Assembly: GCA_021731445.1 (NCBI GenBank)
Contig: JAKFXK010000010.1
Coordinates: forward strand, 21,218-85,217
Source of the DNA: Nevskiaceae bacterium
Lineage (GTDB): Bacteria > Pseudomonadota > Gammaproteobacteria > Nevskiales > Nevskiaceae
Direction: 5' to 3'
DNA length: 64,000 nt
The notes beneath the pieces are model-generated. The model was not told the DNA's origin and ran no database searches. It saw only the letters and a list, made by a program, of their open reading frames with translations. A program made the position numbers and the translations under genes. Shown here piece after piece: positions 9,972-20,159 of this stretch (positions within the stretch are counted from its first letter, which is position 1; each line of letters opens with the position of its first letter).

Positions 9972-10802
9972 AGACGATGAAAAATGGAGTGCATTCACAC
10001 GTGACGCGGAAAGCTCTAGCCGATATCGAGCAATCTCCTCGCCGCTGGCGTGCTGAAAATAGAACGCCTGCTTCCAATCAAAAGGACGGTCGCGGCCACC
10101 GGCGATGCCGTGCAGCCGATAGGGCCGATACAGCTTGTAGAAGTTCCGGGCGAAGACCTTGAACAGTTGTCGCCCCAGCAAGCGTGAAAGCCAGTGCATC
10201 ACCGCAACGACCCACCAGGGCGAGCTGGCGAGGCAGAACTTGAGCTCCGGTGAAAGCTCCCGATCCGGTTGTTCAAGTGCCAGCAATTTAGCAGTGAAGG
10301 GTCGGAATGCCTGACTGCCAATGGCAAACAGGGATTGCTGGATCGGCCACTTTGGGGTTTTTCTCAGCGCGCGGCCGAACAGCAGCACGTCCGGCTTGAG
10401 AGTTGCAAGCAAGTCGGACATTGCTTGTGCCGAGAGCAAGACATCCTGCTCTACATACACCAAGGCATCAAAGCCACAGGCCTCGGCATATTGCAGTCCA
10501 AGCACAACACTGAGCGTCCACCCACTGAGATGTCCTGTGGCGTTTTGCGAATGGCCTGGATTTTGAGTCAGGCGCAATACCACCTCATTCTTCAAACCGC
10601 CGATTAGTGTCGCTGGCGGAGAAACCGGCGAGGCCGAGTCCACGACCAACAGGCTGCACTCCATGCCTTGGGGCAGTGCGCGTTCAAGCGACTGCGCCCA
10701 CAAGCGTCGAAATGCCGCACCGCGAATCTCATCCACGCCGTAGGTGTCGTAGTTACGCGGAATATCGCTGCAATACCAGCCGCTCACGATCAGTATTTTC
10801 AC
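9966..10802 (-). CDS. Glycosyltransferase-like hypothetical protein
   Basis: Intact 278-aa ORF; DALVYVEQDVLL acidic motif and nucleotide-sugar-transferase-like layout; weak assignment. Confidence 0.5.
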   Translation of the reverse strand: MKILIVSGWYCSDIPRNYDTYGVDEIRGAAFRRLWAQSLERALPQGMECSLLVVDSASPVSPPATLIGGLKNEVVLRLTQNPGHSQNATGHLSGWTLSVVLGLQYAEACGFDALVYVEQDVLLSAQAMSDLLATLKPDVLLFGRALRKTPKWPIQQSLFAIGSQAFRPFTAKLLALEQPDRELSPELKFCLASSPWWVVAVMHWLSRLLGRQLFKVFARNFYKLYRPYRLHGIAGGRDRPFDWKQAFYFQHASGEEIARYRLELSASRVNALHFSSSQ

Positions 10803-10953
10803 AGAGCCTCGAAGATCAGCATCACATGTGGGTCAAGGGCTAGCGCGGTGTGAGTCCAGCGACCACACGAGGTTCCACTCGTTCAGCCTCCATATCTCCC
10901 CCCACGCCTTGTCGAACGAATCGCATCCTGCTGCTTGTGCGTGCAGTGCGCGC

Positions 10954-12402
10954 TTAGCCCAGTTCTACCGGGATGAACAGGCGTTGACCATCCCGTTGAA
11001 TCAGCAAGGCCAGCGGTGCCTGCGCGTTGTTGCTCAGCATCACCAGTTGTTGGATGCTGGTCAGGAGGGCCCCGTTCGCTGAGATCACGATATCGCCAGC
11101 CGCGATTCCTGCGGCGGCGGCCGCTTCGTGCACAGCTTCAACCATCAGTCCTGTGGTCTCGGTCTGCTGCTGCTCGGCCGCACTCAGGGGTCTCAGCGCA
11201 AGACCCAGTCGGGCCGCTTCTGCACCGTCGGGAGACGGCGTCACCGGGAGTCTCGCCGACAGCTCACCGAGTTGCGCCGTCAAGCGGCTGATCTGGTGTT
11301 CGCGCCAGATTTCAATGACCACCTTCTGCCCCGGTGCGAGTGCGGCCACCTCGCTGGGCAGTGCCGAAGATTCAACGACCGAATGTCCATTGAAGCGCAG
11401 GATCACGTCTCCCGCCTTCAACCCCGCCAGATCGCCAGAGCTGCCGCGATCCACCTTTGCAATCAGAGCGCCTTCCGGTTTCGTCAAGCCAAAACTGCGT
11501 GCCAGCATGCCGTCGACAGGTTGCACGGTGACGCCCAGTTTGCCACGCGTAACATGCCCGCTGGCTTGTAGTTGCTGGCTGACGTTCATCGCCACGTCGA
11601 TCGGGATGGCGAACGAGATGCCCTGGTAGCCGCCGCTGCGGCTATAAATCTGCGAATTGATGCCAATCACCTCACCCGCCAGGTTAAAAAGCGGGCCGCC
11701 AGAGTTGCCGGGATTGATGGCGACATCGGTCTGCAAGAATGGCACGTAGGAGCCGTCGGGCAGCACCCGCCCCTTGGCACTGACGATGCCCTGCGTGACG
11801 CTGTTCTCCAGCCCGAACGGCGCCCCGATCGCTACCACCCATTCACCGACGGCGACCTTGCTGGAATCACCGAGTCGCACGGTGGGCAGACCCTTGGCGG
11901 CGATTTTCAGCACGGCGACATCACTCGCCTCGTCCAGGCCGATGACCTTGGCGGTGAACTCGCGGTGGTCGGTTAGTTTGACGATCACTTCTTTCGCATC
12001 GGCGACGACATGCGCATTGGTGAGCACGACCCCGTCCGCTGCAACGATGAATCCAGAGCCTTCACCATAAACCGTTTGCTGTGACCCACGCGGCGTCTGC
12101 TGAAATGGCGACGTGGCGCTGCCAGGCCCCATACCGGGGCCACGAAATGATCGGGGTGGTGAGCGCTCCTGATTGGCGGTCTTCACCCCTTCACTGACAG
12201 TGATGTTGACGACGGCAGGGCCATACTGCCCTACCAGTGCGGCGAAATCAGGCAACACGATCTGTCCTGCACGAATCGTCTGGCTCGTCTCTACGGACAC
12301 ATCAACTGCATCGGTCGCGAGTGCAATGATGGGGAGGGCCAAGAGTGCAGCGCCGAACCCGGAAAGTGCAGAGCGTCTTCGGCGGAAGCAAAAAAGCGGC
12401 AT
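10954..12402 (-). CDS. DegP/DegQ (Do) family serine endoprotease
   Basis: TNAHVVADAKEV, DEASDVAVLKI, NPGNSGGPLFNLAGEVIGIN triad motifs and two PDZ-like domains. Confidence 0.95.
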   Translation of the reverse strand: MPLFCFRRRRSALSGFGAALLALPIIALATDAVDVSVETSQTIRAGQIVLPDFAALVGQYGPAVVNITVSEGVKTANQERSPPRSFRGPGMGPGSATSPFQQTPRGSQQTVYGEGSGFIVAADGVVLTNAHVVADAKEVIVKLTDHREFTAKVIGLDEASDVAVLKIAAKGLPTVRLGDSSKVAVGEWVVAIGAPFGLENSVTQGIVSAKGRVLPDGSYVPFLQTDVAINPGNSGGPLFNLAGEVIGINSQIYSRSGGYQGISFAIPIDVAMNVSQQLQASGHVTRGKLGVTVQPVDGMLARSFGLTKPEGALIAKVDRGSSGDLAGLKAGDVILRFNGHSVVESSALPSEVAALAPGQKVVIEIWREHQISRLTAQLGELSARLPVTPSPDGAEAARLGLALRPLSAAEQQQTETTGLMVEAVHEAAAAAGIAAGDIVISANGALLTSIQQLVMLSNNAQAPLALLIQRDGQRLFIPVELG

Positions 12403-12463
12403 GGCGTCATCCTTAACGACTCGGCGAAAGGCCGGGGATCGGATGCCATGTTGCAGCGGCAAT

Positions 12464-12480
12464 CTTAGGTGGTCGTTAAG
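12464..12480. promoter_or_regulatory. Candidate PmrA/BasR-like response-regulator box 2
   Basis: CTTAGG-TGGTC-GTTAAG (minus CTTAAC-N5-CCTAAG), 62 nt upstream of the degP-like start. Confidence 0.4.
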
Positions 12481-12804
12481 AAAATCCGGCGGTGCGCATC
12501 GAGATGCGCTGCACTGCGCCCGAACACACAGCCCTGCGGGATGCAGCATGGCCACTGTGCTTGCGGCCCAATGCAATACCGCCCAGGTCTTGACGACGCA
12601 GACTCCATTCGTAAGACTCAGTAGGGATTGTTTGCATGTTTAGGTCGTATGGCGAAAGTGCCGACGACGATACTGAGGCCGCCAACAGCGGCCTCAGTTG
12701 TTTCCGGGGCTGGGAATGTATTTTTGCTGCGTCGATGAAGCTGGATACCTTGCTGCTCTGTCGTCAACAAGCTCCATCGCACTCCCCTTACTGGTCATTT
12801 CTCA

Positions 12805-13875
12805 ATGTCTGCCTTGAGTGCTCACTACGAACTGCCGAAAAACGTCGAGCGCTACCTGGCCGCCCTGTCTGAGCTTTATGGGCATGAGGGAAAGCGGCAG
12901 TTGCAGGAACTCATCGTCAATGCGGGTATCGTCGTTCATGAGGGATGGAGCACCGATAGCTGGAATGGCGGAACCTATGGGCATGCGCTGTTTCTGACAA
13001 TCCCCAAACCGCTTTTTTTAAGTTGCGTGAAGCAGAAGGATGAACTGAGCGCGCTCATTGCGACCGACTTGAACAAACTTCACTCCTTCAAGAACGAGTG
13101 CATCGCCGAGGTGTTCATCGACCTCGCCGCAGGCGATAACCTGGACTGGCGCAAGGAGTCCGGGCTACAAACCATGGGCAAGAGAATCACCAGCCCTGAT
13201 GCCATCAAACGAATCTGGGATGACGACTGCTTTCGCTTGTTCCTCAGCCATAAAACAGAGGTCAAGAAAGAGACGGCGGAATTGAAGGCACAGTTGCGAG
13301 CCTTCGGATTTTCCTGCTTTGTTGCGCACGAAGACATCCAGCCCACTCAAGCCTGGCAGGACGAGATCGAAAACGCGCTTGCCAGCATGGATGGCTTCGT
13401 CGCCCTGCTGACAGATAACTTTCACGAGAGCTACTGGACTGACCAGGAAGTTGGGTATGCCTTCGCCCGCGGCGTGCCGCTGATCTCCGTACGTCTGGGC
13501 AAGGATCCGTATGGCTTTATCGGAAAGTTTCAGGCTTTGTCTTGTAGCTGGGCGTCGGCGGCTGAAGAGATCGTCCGCCTGCTACTCAAGAACGACCGTG
13601 CTTTCAGCGCCTACATCAAAGCCATCCGCGCCTGCCCGAACTGGGACGCCGGCAATGTGCTTGGGCTGGCCCTCCGGGGTGTCGCGGGCTTGTCAGCGCA
13701 GCAAGTGGACGATCTGATATCGGCCTACAACGAGACTGACGAACTGCGTGGCAGCTTTGCCTTCAACGGCAGCAAGTCGGGGCAATATGGCCCCGGCTTG
13801 ATCGCGCATTTGAATCGACAAGGCGCGCGACAATTTCGTCGCTCACCGCAGCGCCTGATCGAGGACGCACCGTGA
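12805..13875 (+). CDS. TIR domain-containing protein
   Basis: FRLFLSHKTEVKKETAELKAQLRAFGFSCFVAHEDIQPTQAWQDEIENAL...FVALLTDNFHESYWTDQEVGYAF; Glu in the WxxxE position. Confidence 0.85.
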   Translation: MSALSAHYELPKNVERYLAALSELYGHEGKRQLQELIVNAGIVVHEGWSTDSWNGGTYGHALFLTIPKPLFLSCVKQKDELSALIATDLNKLHSFKNECIAEVFIDLAAGDNLDWRKESGLQTMGKRITSPDAIKRIWDDDCFRLFLSHKTEVKKETAELKAQLRAFGFSCFVAHEDIQPTQAWQDEIENALASMDGFVALLTDNFHESYWTDQEVGYAFARGVPLISVRLGKDPYGFIGKFQALSCSWASAAEEIVRLLLKNDRAFSAYIKAIRACPNWDAGNVLGLALRGVAGLSAQQVDDLISAYNETDELRGSFAFNGSKSGQYGPGLIAHLNRQGARQFRRSPQRLIEDAP

Positions 13876-13912
13876 CTGTGAAGCGATGTATCTGCGATGG
13901 ACAAGGCAAGTC

Positions 13913-15247
13913 ATGACGATCACCCGCAGCGTGCCTCCACCGTATCCCCGAAGCCCAACGGCATTGACGCGCGTCTTCGGCAATGCGGGCAAGCTGCTGG
14001 GCGGAAAATTGGCGGCGGCGGTGATCGGTCTGGTTTATCTCTCACTGGCGGCCCGCACCTTGGGACCGCGTGATCTTGGCGTGTTGGTGCTGATCGGTTT
14101 CTACACGCTGCTCGTTGGTAATTTTCTGGTGGTGCAGGGCTGGCACACACTGCTGCGCTTTGCGCCTGAATGCCCGGACGACGTTGCCTTCTGCCGCCTG
14201 TTCCAATACTTGGGAGCGATCGAAGTGGGCAGCGGTATCCTCGCCATCTGCCTGGCTGCTCTGGCGGCGGCACCCTTGGCTCCACTGCTCGGCTGGCCGC
14301 CAGAGGCCAGCGGGCTGGCAGCCCTGTATTCGCTCGCCATCATCTCCAACATGCAGACCACACCGGCGGCCGTGCTCAATCACTTCGATCGCTTTGATCT
14401 GCTCACGGCTCAGCAGTTGAGCGGCCCGCTGGTGCGACTCGTGGGTGCTGCCCTAGCCTGGGCGCTGGAGGGCGGCTTGACCGGATTCGTCATCGCCTGG
14501 CTGCTCGGCTCCATCGTCGAAGGCCTCGTGCAATGGCTGCTGGCGCTGTACGAGCTTCAACGCCGCCGGATGCTGAAGCCGGGTTGGTCGTGGCCACGCG
14601 GGATGAGTGCTCGCCATCCCGGCATCGTGCGCTTTCTCATCACCAACAATCTCGACATCGGCTTAGCCGACGCCACAGGCCGCATCACGCCCTTGGCCGT
14701 GGGTGCCATGCTGGGGCCAGCGGCGGCGGGCCTGTATCACCTCGCACTGCGGCTGGGCATGGTGCTGGCGCAGCCGGTGCTGGTGCTCGGCCGCACGGTC
14801 TACCCGGAGCTCTCTGCCCTCGCCGCGCGCGGCGCACACGCTGCGGCCCTGAAACTCGCGCAGCGAACCGGACTAATTGCAGTCGGCTTTGGCCTGGTGG
14901 TCTGCGGCGTGTTTGTGGTGGCGGGCAAGGCCTTGCTCACGCTGGTTGGCGGACCGGGATTCGAGGGTGCTTATGTGGTGCTGCTGCTGATTGCAGGGGC
15001 ACGCACGGTGCATCTGTTCGGCTTCCCTTTCGGCTCGGCGCTTGTGGCCTTCGGGCGGCCGCAAGCCATGCTGTGGATCAATCTGCTGGCCACGGTCGTA
15101 CTGCTGCCCTTGCTGGTGCTCGCCGTGCTGCGGCTGGGTTTGTCTGGGGCCGGATTTCATGCCCTGGCTTATGCGTTGTTGACCGTCGGCGGCGTGCTTC
15201 TGGTATTGCGCCGCAGTACTCAGCGAGAGCTGCCAACTACCGTCTGA
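13913..15247 (+). CDS. Wzx-like oligosaccharide flippase (MATE/PST superfamily)
   Basis: About 12 hydrophobic segments; AAVIGLVYLSLAARTLGPRDLGVLVLIGFYTLLVGNFLVVQGW. Confidence 0.8.
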   Translation: MTITRSVPPPYPRSPTALTRVFGNAGKLLGGKLAAAVIGLVYLSLAARTLGPRDLGVLVLIGFYTLLVGNFLVVQGWHTLLRFAPECPDDVAFCRLFQYLGAIEVGSGILAICLAALAAAPLAPLLGWPPEASGLAALYSLAIISNMQTTPAAVLNHFDRFDLLTAQQLSGPLVRLVGAALAWALEGGLTGFVIAWLLGSIVEGLVQWLLALYELQRRRMLKPGWSWPRGMSARHPGIVRFLITNNLDIGLADATGRITPLAVGAMLGPAAAGLYHLALRLGMVLAQPVLVLGRTVYPELSALAARGAHAAALKLAQRTGLIAVGFGLVVCGVFVVAGKALLTLVGGPGFEGAYVVLLLIAGARTVHLFGFPFGSALVAFGRPQAMLWINLLATVVLLPLLVLAVLRLGLSGAGFHALAYALLTVGGVLLVLRRSTQRELPTTV

Positions 15248-15251
15248 AGCG

Positions 15252-16370
15252 ATGCACATCCACTACCTCATCAATGGTTTGAACGGTGGCGGGGCAGCAT
15301 TTCCCATCCCCGATCTGGTGGCGTGCATGAAGGGGCATGGCCACTCCGTGCGGGTGCTGGCCCTGACGCGGCAAGATGGCAAATCGGCCGTGCGGCTCGA
15401 TGAAGCGGGTATCGACTGGGCAGTGCTCGATGCCGGGTCTGGTCACTGGCTGACTGCCGCCCACACACTCGACGAACTGCTGCGTGAGGATCGCCCCGAT
15501 GTGCTCTGGACCTCCCTCACACGCGCCACGGTCTACGGGCAGCTACTGGGCAGGCGGCATCGAATCCCGGTGGTGAGCTGGCAACACAATGCCTACCTCA
15601 AACCAGCCAACCGCCATCTGCTGCGATGGACCCAAAAACTCAGTCGGCTCTGGATCGCCGATTCTCAAACTGTTGCTGACTTCACCGCCCGCGAGTTGGG
15701 CGTCGATCCCGGTTTGATCGTGCAATGGCCGATCTTCCGCGCCCGCACCGATGTCGCTCAGGCCAAGGCGGCGGTGCGCAAGGAACGCCTTCGCATCGGG
15801 AGTCTCGGCCGCTTGCACCCCAACAAGTGCTACTCGCATCTGATTGCTGCCGCAGCGCTGTTGAAGGCTGAGTCTCCCTCGCTGGCGCAGCGGGTGGAGT
15901 TCGTCATCGGCGGCAGTGGCAAGGAACACGCGAGCTTGCTTGCACAAGCCCGCGACCTTGGCCTGGACAATGTCCACTTCGAGGGCTTTGTCGAGAACAC
16001 GGCCGATTTTCTGGCCAGCCTGCACGGCTACATTCAAACCTCACACCACGAGGGCATGTGCATTGCCGCCCACGAGGCCATGCAGGCAGGCCTGCCGGTG
16101 ATTGCTACCGCCGTTGGTGAATTACAGCGAAGTGTGCTGCACGGAAAAACCGGATGGCTGTGTGCGGTTGGCGATGTGCAGGCCTTGTGCTCAGCAGTGG
16201 TGGCGCTAGCCAGCGATCCGACGGAGGCAGCCGTGATGGGCGTAGCAGGCCGTAGCAGGGTGCTTGATCGCTACGGTGATGCCGCCTTTCAACGCGCGGG
16301 GAGCCAAGTAATTTCAAGAATTGAAGCCCTGGTGACTGAAGCTCACGGTCGATCTGGAGCACCGCAATGA
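15252..16370 (+). CDS. Glycosyltransferase (GT4-like)
   Basis: IGSLGRLHPNKCYSHLIAAAALL, EFVIGGSGKEHASLLAQARDLGLDNVHFEGF, SHHEGMCIAAHEAMQAGLPVIAT. Confidence 0.9.
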   Translation: MHIHYLINGLNGGGAAFPIPDLVACMKGHGHSVRVLALTRQDGKSAVRLDEAGIDWAVLDAGSGHWLTAAHTLDELLREDRPDVLWTSLTRATVYGQLLGRRHRIPVVSWQHNAYLKPANRHLLRWTQKLSRLWIADSQTVADFTARELGVDPGLIVQWPIFRARTDVAQAKAAVRKERLRIGSLGRLHPNKCYSHLIAAAALLKAESPSLAQRVEFVIGGSGKEHASLLAQARDLGLDNVHFEGFVENTADFLASLHGYIQTSHHEGMCIAAHEAMQAGLPVIATAVGELQRSVLHGKTGWLCAVGDVQALCSAVVALASDPTEAAVMGVAGRSRVLDRYGDAAFQRAGSQVISRIEALVTEAHGRSGAPQ

Positions 16371-16738
16371 GGCGATTTATATCGCTCGCCCTGCTGCTGC
16401 CGATGTCTGGCGATGCCGCTGGACTATCAGCCCGCTCCAAGACTGAGATTTCGCACCTGCTCACTTATGTCGCCACTTCCGGCTGCGACTTTTACCGCAA
16501 CGGCAGTTGGAACCCCGCTGCGGCCGCCTCCAAGCATCTGGAGAGCAAATACCACTACTTGGCAAATCGCCAAAAAATCTTGGATGCCGAGCAATTCATT
16601 GCCAAGGCCGCAACTCAAAGCAGTGTGAGCGGCACTGCGTATCAGGTTCGCTGTGAGGGCATTGCAGCAGTGCCGAGCGCCATATTCATGACGGAAGAAC
16701 TGCTGCGCTTTCGCCAACACTTAGAGGCACGGCCATAA
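16367..16738 (+). CDS. DUF5329-like hypothetical protein
   Basis: SKTEISHLLTYVATSGCDFYRNGSWN...A..HLESKYHYL pattern; signal peptide. Confidence 0.65.
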   Translation: MRRFISLALLLPMSGDAAGLSARSKTEISHLLTYVATSGCDFYRNGSWNPAAAASKHLESKYHYLANRQKILDAEQFIAKAATQSSVSGTAYQVRCEGIAAVPSAIFMTEELLRFRQHLEARP

Positions 16739-17990
16739 CGCCCCATTCCGCCACTTGAGCCTCACGCAGACGCAGCGACGCCTCGCGTTCGGCGATGTAA
16801 TCGCGGGTCAGCGGCACCGTGTCGTTGCGCACAGCGAGCTGCACTTGAAACACCACCACGTCATCGTGGCGAAACACCGCCTCGCAAGACGCCAGGTAGA
16901 ACTCCCACATGCGGCAGAAACGCTCGTCGCTCAGCGCCTTGGCCTTGTCGCGGTTGGCAGCGAATCGCTCGCGCCAGATTCGCAAAGTTGAAGCGTAGTG
17001 AATGCGCAATACTTCGATGTCAGTCACCACGAGGCCAGAGGCCTCAATGGCGGGCATCATCTGCGACAGTGTTGGCGTGTAGCCGCCTGGGAAGATGTAT
17101 TTGTCGAGCCAAGGCTCGGCATGAACCGGCACGCCGGTACAGCCAATGGTGTGCAGCAACATCACGCCATCGTCTTGCAACAGGCGGCGGCAGTGGCGGA
17201 AGTAGGTTTCGTAATGCGGCAAACCGACATGCTCGAACATGCCGACCGAGACGATGCGATCAAACTGGCCTTGCAGCTCGCGGTAATCCTGAAGCCGATA
17301 CTCGATACGCTTCTGGAGCCGCTTTTGCTCAGCCCTGTATTTGGCGGTCTTCAGCTGCTCTTGCGACAGCGTGATGCCCAGCACGCTATCCGCATCGGCC
17401 ACTTCGGCCAGATACAGCGCCAGGCCACCCCAGCCGCAGCCAATGTCGAGCACACGCTGGCCGGGGGTGATGTTGAGCTTGGCGGCAATGTGGCGCTTCT
17501 TGGCGAGCTGCGCTTGTTCCAAGGTTTGGCCCGGATGCTCGAAGTAAGCGCAGGAATACTGCCTTCCGGCATCCAGGAACAGGTCATACAGGCTTTCACC
17601 GAGATCATAGTGATGCGCGACATTGCGCTCTGATCGTTGGCGATCGTTGCGCTGGGTTCTGCGGCGGCGGGCGAAGCGCAGCGAGTCGAGCGCTTCCAGC
17701 CAGCGATTGGGCTTGGCGTTCTGCACGTTCTGCATATTGTTGATGAGCAGCGCCATCACCTCGTAGAGCGTGCCCCGCTCCACCACCCAGCGGCCGTCCA
17801 TGTATAGCTCGCCGAGCTGCATTTCAGGGTCGATCAGCAAGGCCCACTCGGCTCTCGCGTCACTGAAGCGGATGGCGAGCGATGCCGTCGGTGCGTCGCC
17901 CACAACGAAACGCTTGCCCTTCGCGGTTACCACTTCCAGTGCGCCGCGCGTGACCAGACTGCCGAGCAGTTTGTGCAAGAGTGATTTCAT
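16686..17990 (-). CDS. cfa: Cyclopropane-fatty-acyl-phospholipid synthase family methyltransferase
   Basis: NVAHHYDLGESLYDLFLD, QRVLDIGCGWGGLALYLAE, SVGMFEHVGLPHYETYF, YIFPGGYTPTLSQM. Confidence 0.93.
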   Translation of the reverse strand: MKSLLHKLLGSLVTRGALEVVTAKGKRFVVGDAPTASLAIRFSDARAEWALLIDPEMQLGELYMDGRWVVERGTLYEVMALLINNMQNVQNAKPNRWLEALDSLRFARRRRTQRNDRQRSERNVAHHYDLGESLYDLFLDAGRQYSCAYFEHPGQTLEQAQLAKKRHIAAKLNITPGQRVLDIGCGWGGLALYLAEVADADSVLGITLSQEQLKTAKYRAEQKRLQKRIEYRLQDYRELQGQFDRIVSVGMFEHVGLPHYETYFRHCRRLLQDDGVMLLHTIGCTGVPVHAEPWLDKYIFPGGYTPTLSQMMPAIEASGLVVTDIEVLRIHYASTLRIWRERFAANRDKAKALSDERFCRMWEFYLASCEAVFRHDDVVVFQVQLAVRNDTVPLTRDYIAEREASLRLREAQVAEWGVMAVPLSVGESAAVLPS

Positions 17991-17994
17991 CCGA

Positions 17995-19227
17995 TCAACC
18001 TCCTGAACGAGAGAACTGCTGGGTGGCCGCAAACTCGGCAATGGCTTCGGCCCCACGCAAGGACGAAGGCTTGTCAGTGAGATCGAAGCTGTAGTTGAAG
18101 AGGTCCTTTTGGGTATCGCGGTAATACGAGTGGCTGGCAAAGGCCGCATCAATGGCAGCTTCAAGATGTGTCGCGTCATCGAGCACCGGCCCGGCCTTCC
18201 AATGCCGGTAGTTGTCATCGTCTGACCAGGAAGCGCTATGCGAGTTGAGAAACGCGCAAGGGCGCGGACGGTGCAAGAACTCGTAGATCTGGCTGCTGGC
18301 ATCGCCCAGATAAAAATCCGCCGCCTGGGTGTAGCTCATGTCGCAACTCTTTTCGCTACCCGTGTCGATGAGCATGTGCGGGCAGTGGCGATAGCGCGCC
18401 GGGATGTCACCGGGCGTGTCGAGGCTCAGACAATCCAGCGAGACCTGCACACTTTTCTTGAACAACATGACGTGCGGCGCAAAGATGAGGTTGTATTTGC
18501 CAGACTGGTAGAACGCCTCAAGCACCTGCTGACCGTCCCGATACCAGGACGAAAGATGCGGCGAGCAATGCGGGTTGTAGAGCACGGTTGGCCGGTCGTT
18601 GTTGAACAGCCTGGGTCGTGCCTCGGTGTTTGCGTGCAGATCAAACTTGGCGTAGCCGATGATCGCGTGGCGACTGTTGCGCAGCAGTCCGGCGGTCTCC
18701 AACCGATCACGGATTTTCATCCCCGACATCAGCACCAGATCAAACTTGCCGCTGGCGCGATCAAAGCCGATCTCACGATCTCCGGCGCCATGCCGGGTAT
18801 GGACGAACTTCAAATGCTTGAGCCCGAAATGGCTACGCAGCAGCAGGCTGGTTTTCTCCGGCACGACCAGCAGATCGAGGCTGCGAAACAGCGAGCGGTT
18901 GGCCAGCAGCACGGCAATACGGGTAAACGGCAGCACGCGGTCAAGCGGCCCTTGCAACAGGCGCAGCCACGCCGGCAAGCGCAGCAGACGGATATCGCAC
19001 CGGGGCAGCAAATACTGTTGCGCAGCGCGTTGCAGATAGTCGAACTGCGCCTGACTGCTTACCAGCAGCAACACCTGCATCTCCGGTGCGTGCCGGATCA
19101 ACTCCAGCGCAATCGGAGCGCTGTGCGCCACTTGATGCAGATGGTCATGGTTGAACAGAAACCCACAGCGCACCGTCGTTTCGCTAGCAGCTGCTTTGGT
19201 TGCCGCTGCCGTCTTTTTCGCACTCAT
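17995..19227 (-). CDS. CDP-glycerol glycerophosphotransferase-like protein
   Basis: Intact ORF; HTRHGAGDREIGF...VLYNPHCSPHLSSW...NLIFAPHVMLF...ADFYLGDASSQIYEFL pattern. Confidence 0.6.
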   Translation of the reverse strand: MSAKKTAAATKAAASETTVRCGFLFNHDHLHQVAHSAPIALELIRHAPEMQVLLLVSSQAQFDYLQRAAQQYLLPRCDIRLLRLPAWLRLLQGPLDRVLPFTRIAVLLANRSLFRSLDLLVVPEKTSLLLRSHFGLKHLKFVHTRHGAGDREIGFDRASGKFDLVLMSGMKIRDRLETAGLLRNSRHAIIGYAKFDLHANTEARPRLFNNDRPTVLYNPHCSPHLSSWYRDGQQVLEAFYQSGKYNLIFAPHVMLFKKSVQVSLDCLSLDTPGDIPARYRHCPHMLIDTGSEKSCDMSYTQAADFYLGDASSQIYEFLHRPRPCAFLNSHSASWSDDDNYRHWKAGPVLDDATHLEAAIDAAFASHSYYRDTQKDLFNYSFDLTDKPSSLRGAEAIAEFAATQQFSRSGG

Positions 19228-19283
19228 CACTGCCTCACAGTTCATGGCCCGATATGCGGGCGCCACGACCTTGAGGTGGAAAA

Positions 19284-19300
19284 ATTAAGTGGGAATTAGC
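19284..19300. promoter_or_regulatory. Candidate PmrA/BasR-like response-regulator box 3
   Basis: ATTAAG-TGGGA-ATTAGC, 57 nt upstream of the 19227 start. Confidence 0.55.
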
Positions 19301-19373
19301 TCCCGTTCAGTTTGCGATCAACGGGTTTTCCGGGGCCGCTCCAAGTGGTCCCAGTCGCGACATGAAGGCACCG

Positions 19374-20159
19374 CTAGATGCAGGATTGCAGAGCGCAATC
19401 GGCTGACCCGGCGGTATGCAGTCCATAGAACGCGACAGCACTCGAATACGAGCTGGCGACGTGCCAAAACCCAAAGCCCAGCCAGATCAGCACGGCAATC
19501 AGCCCCAGCATCAGCGGCCGCGCGCGCGCGTGGTCAAACTGTGGCTGTTGCAGAGCAAATGCGCTGGTGAGGCTCAGTCCCAGCAGCACCCCACCGAGCA
19601 CATCCGAAGGCCAATGCGCCGCCAGATACACCCTTGAGATGGCAACGCTGGCAATCGCTGCCGCGGCGGCAACGATCACCACCGCCTTTTTGCGAGCCGA
19701 CAGGGCATTGCTGACGAGCCATGCCAGAGCACTCCACAGTGCCGCCTCCGAAGTGGCATGACCGCTTGGGTAGCTGAAAGCCTGCCTGCCGGTGTAGTAA
19801 TCCATAGGCCGGGGGATCGCCATCCCCATCTTCAACAGGGGGATGCCCCAGGCGACCAGCAGCATCATCAGAGCGAAGCCGGCTGCGAGCCGCCAACAGC
19901 GTCGCCACAGCAGCCAGGCGACACAGGCCAGCGTCACGACGGTATTGACGATGCCATCGCCCAGCAGCGTCACCGTCAGCATGAAGGCATCAAGTTGCTC
20001 GCTGCGCCCGCTCTTCAAGCTGTCGCTGACGAAGCTATCGAATGGCTGGCTGCTGGCTGTCAACACCGCCCCGGTGACCAGCAGAAAAGCCGCACCCGTG
20101 AGCAGCAGGCAAAAGTCGAGTGCCTGCCAGCGATGTGAACGCTCGGCGGGGGATGTCAT
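19374..20159 (-). CDS. PAP2 family phosphatase
   Basis: KMGMAIPRP, FSYPSGHATSEAAL, SRVYLAAHWPSDVLGG. Confidence 0.92.
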   Translation of the reverse strand: MTSPAERSHRWQALDFCLLLTGAAFLLVTGAVLTASSQPFDSFVSDSLKSGRSEQLDAFMLTVTLLGDGIVNTVVTLACVAWLLWRRCWRLAAGFALMMLLVAWGIPLLKMGMAIPRPMDYYTGRQAFSYPSGHATSEAALWSALAWLVSNALSARKKAVVIVAAAAAIASVAISRVYLAAHWPSDVLGGVLLGLSLTSAFALQQPQFDHARARPLMLGLIAVLIWLGFGFWHVASSYSSAVAFYGLHTAGSADCALQSCI

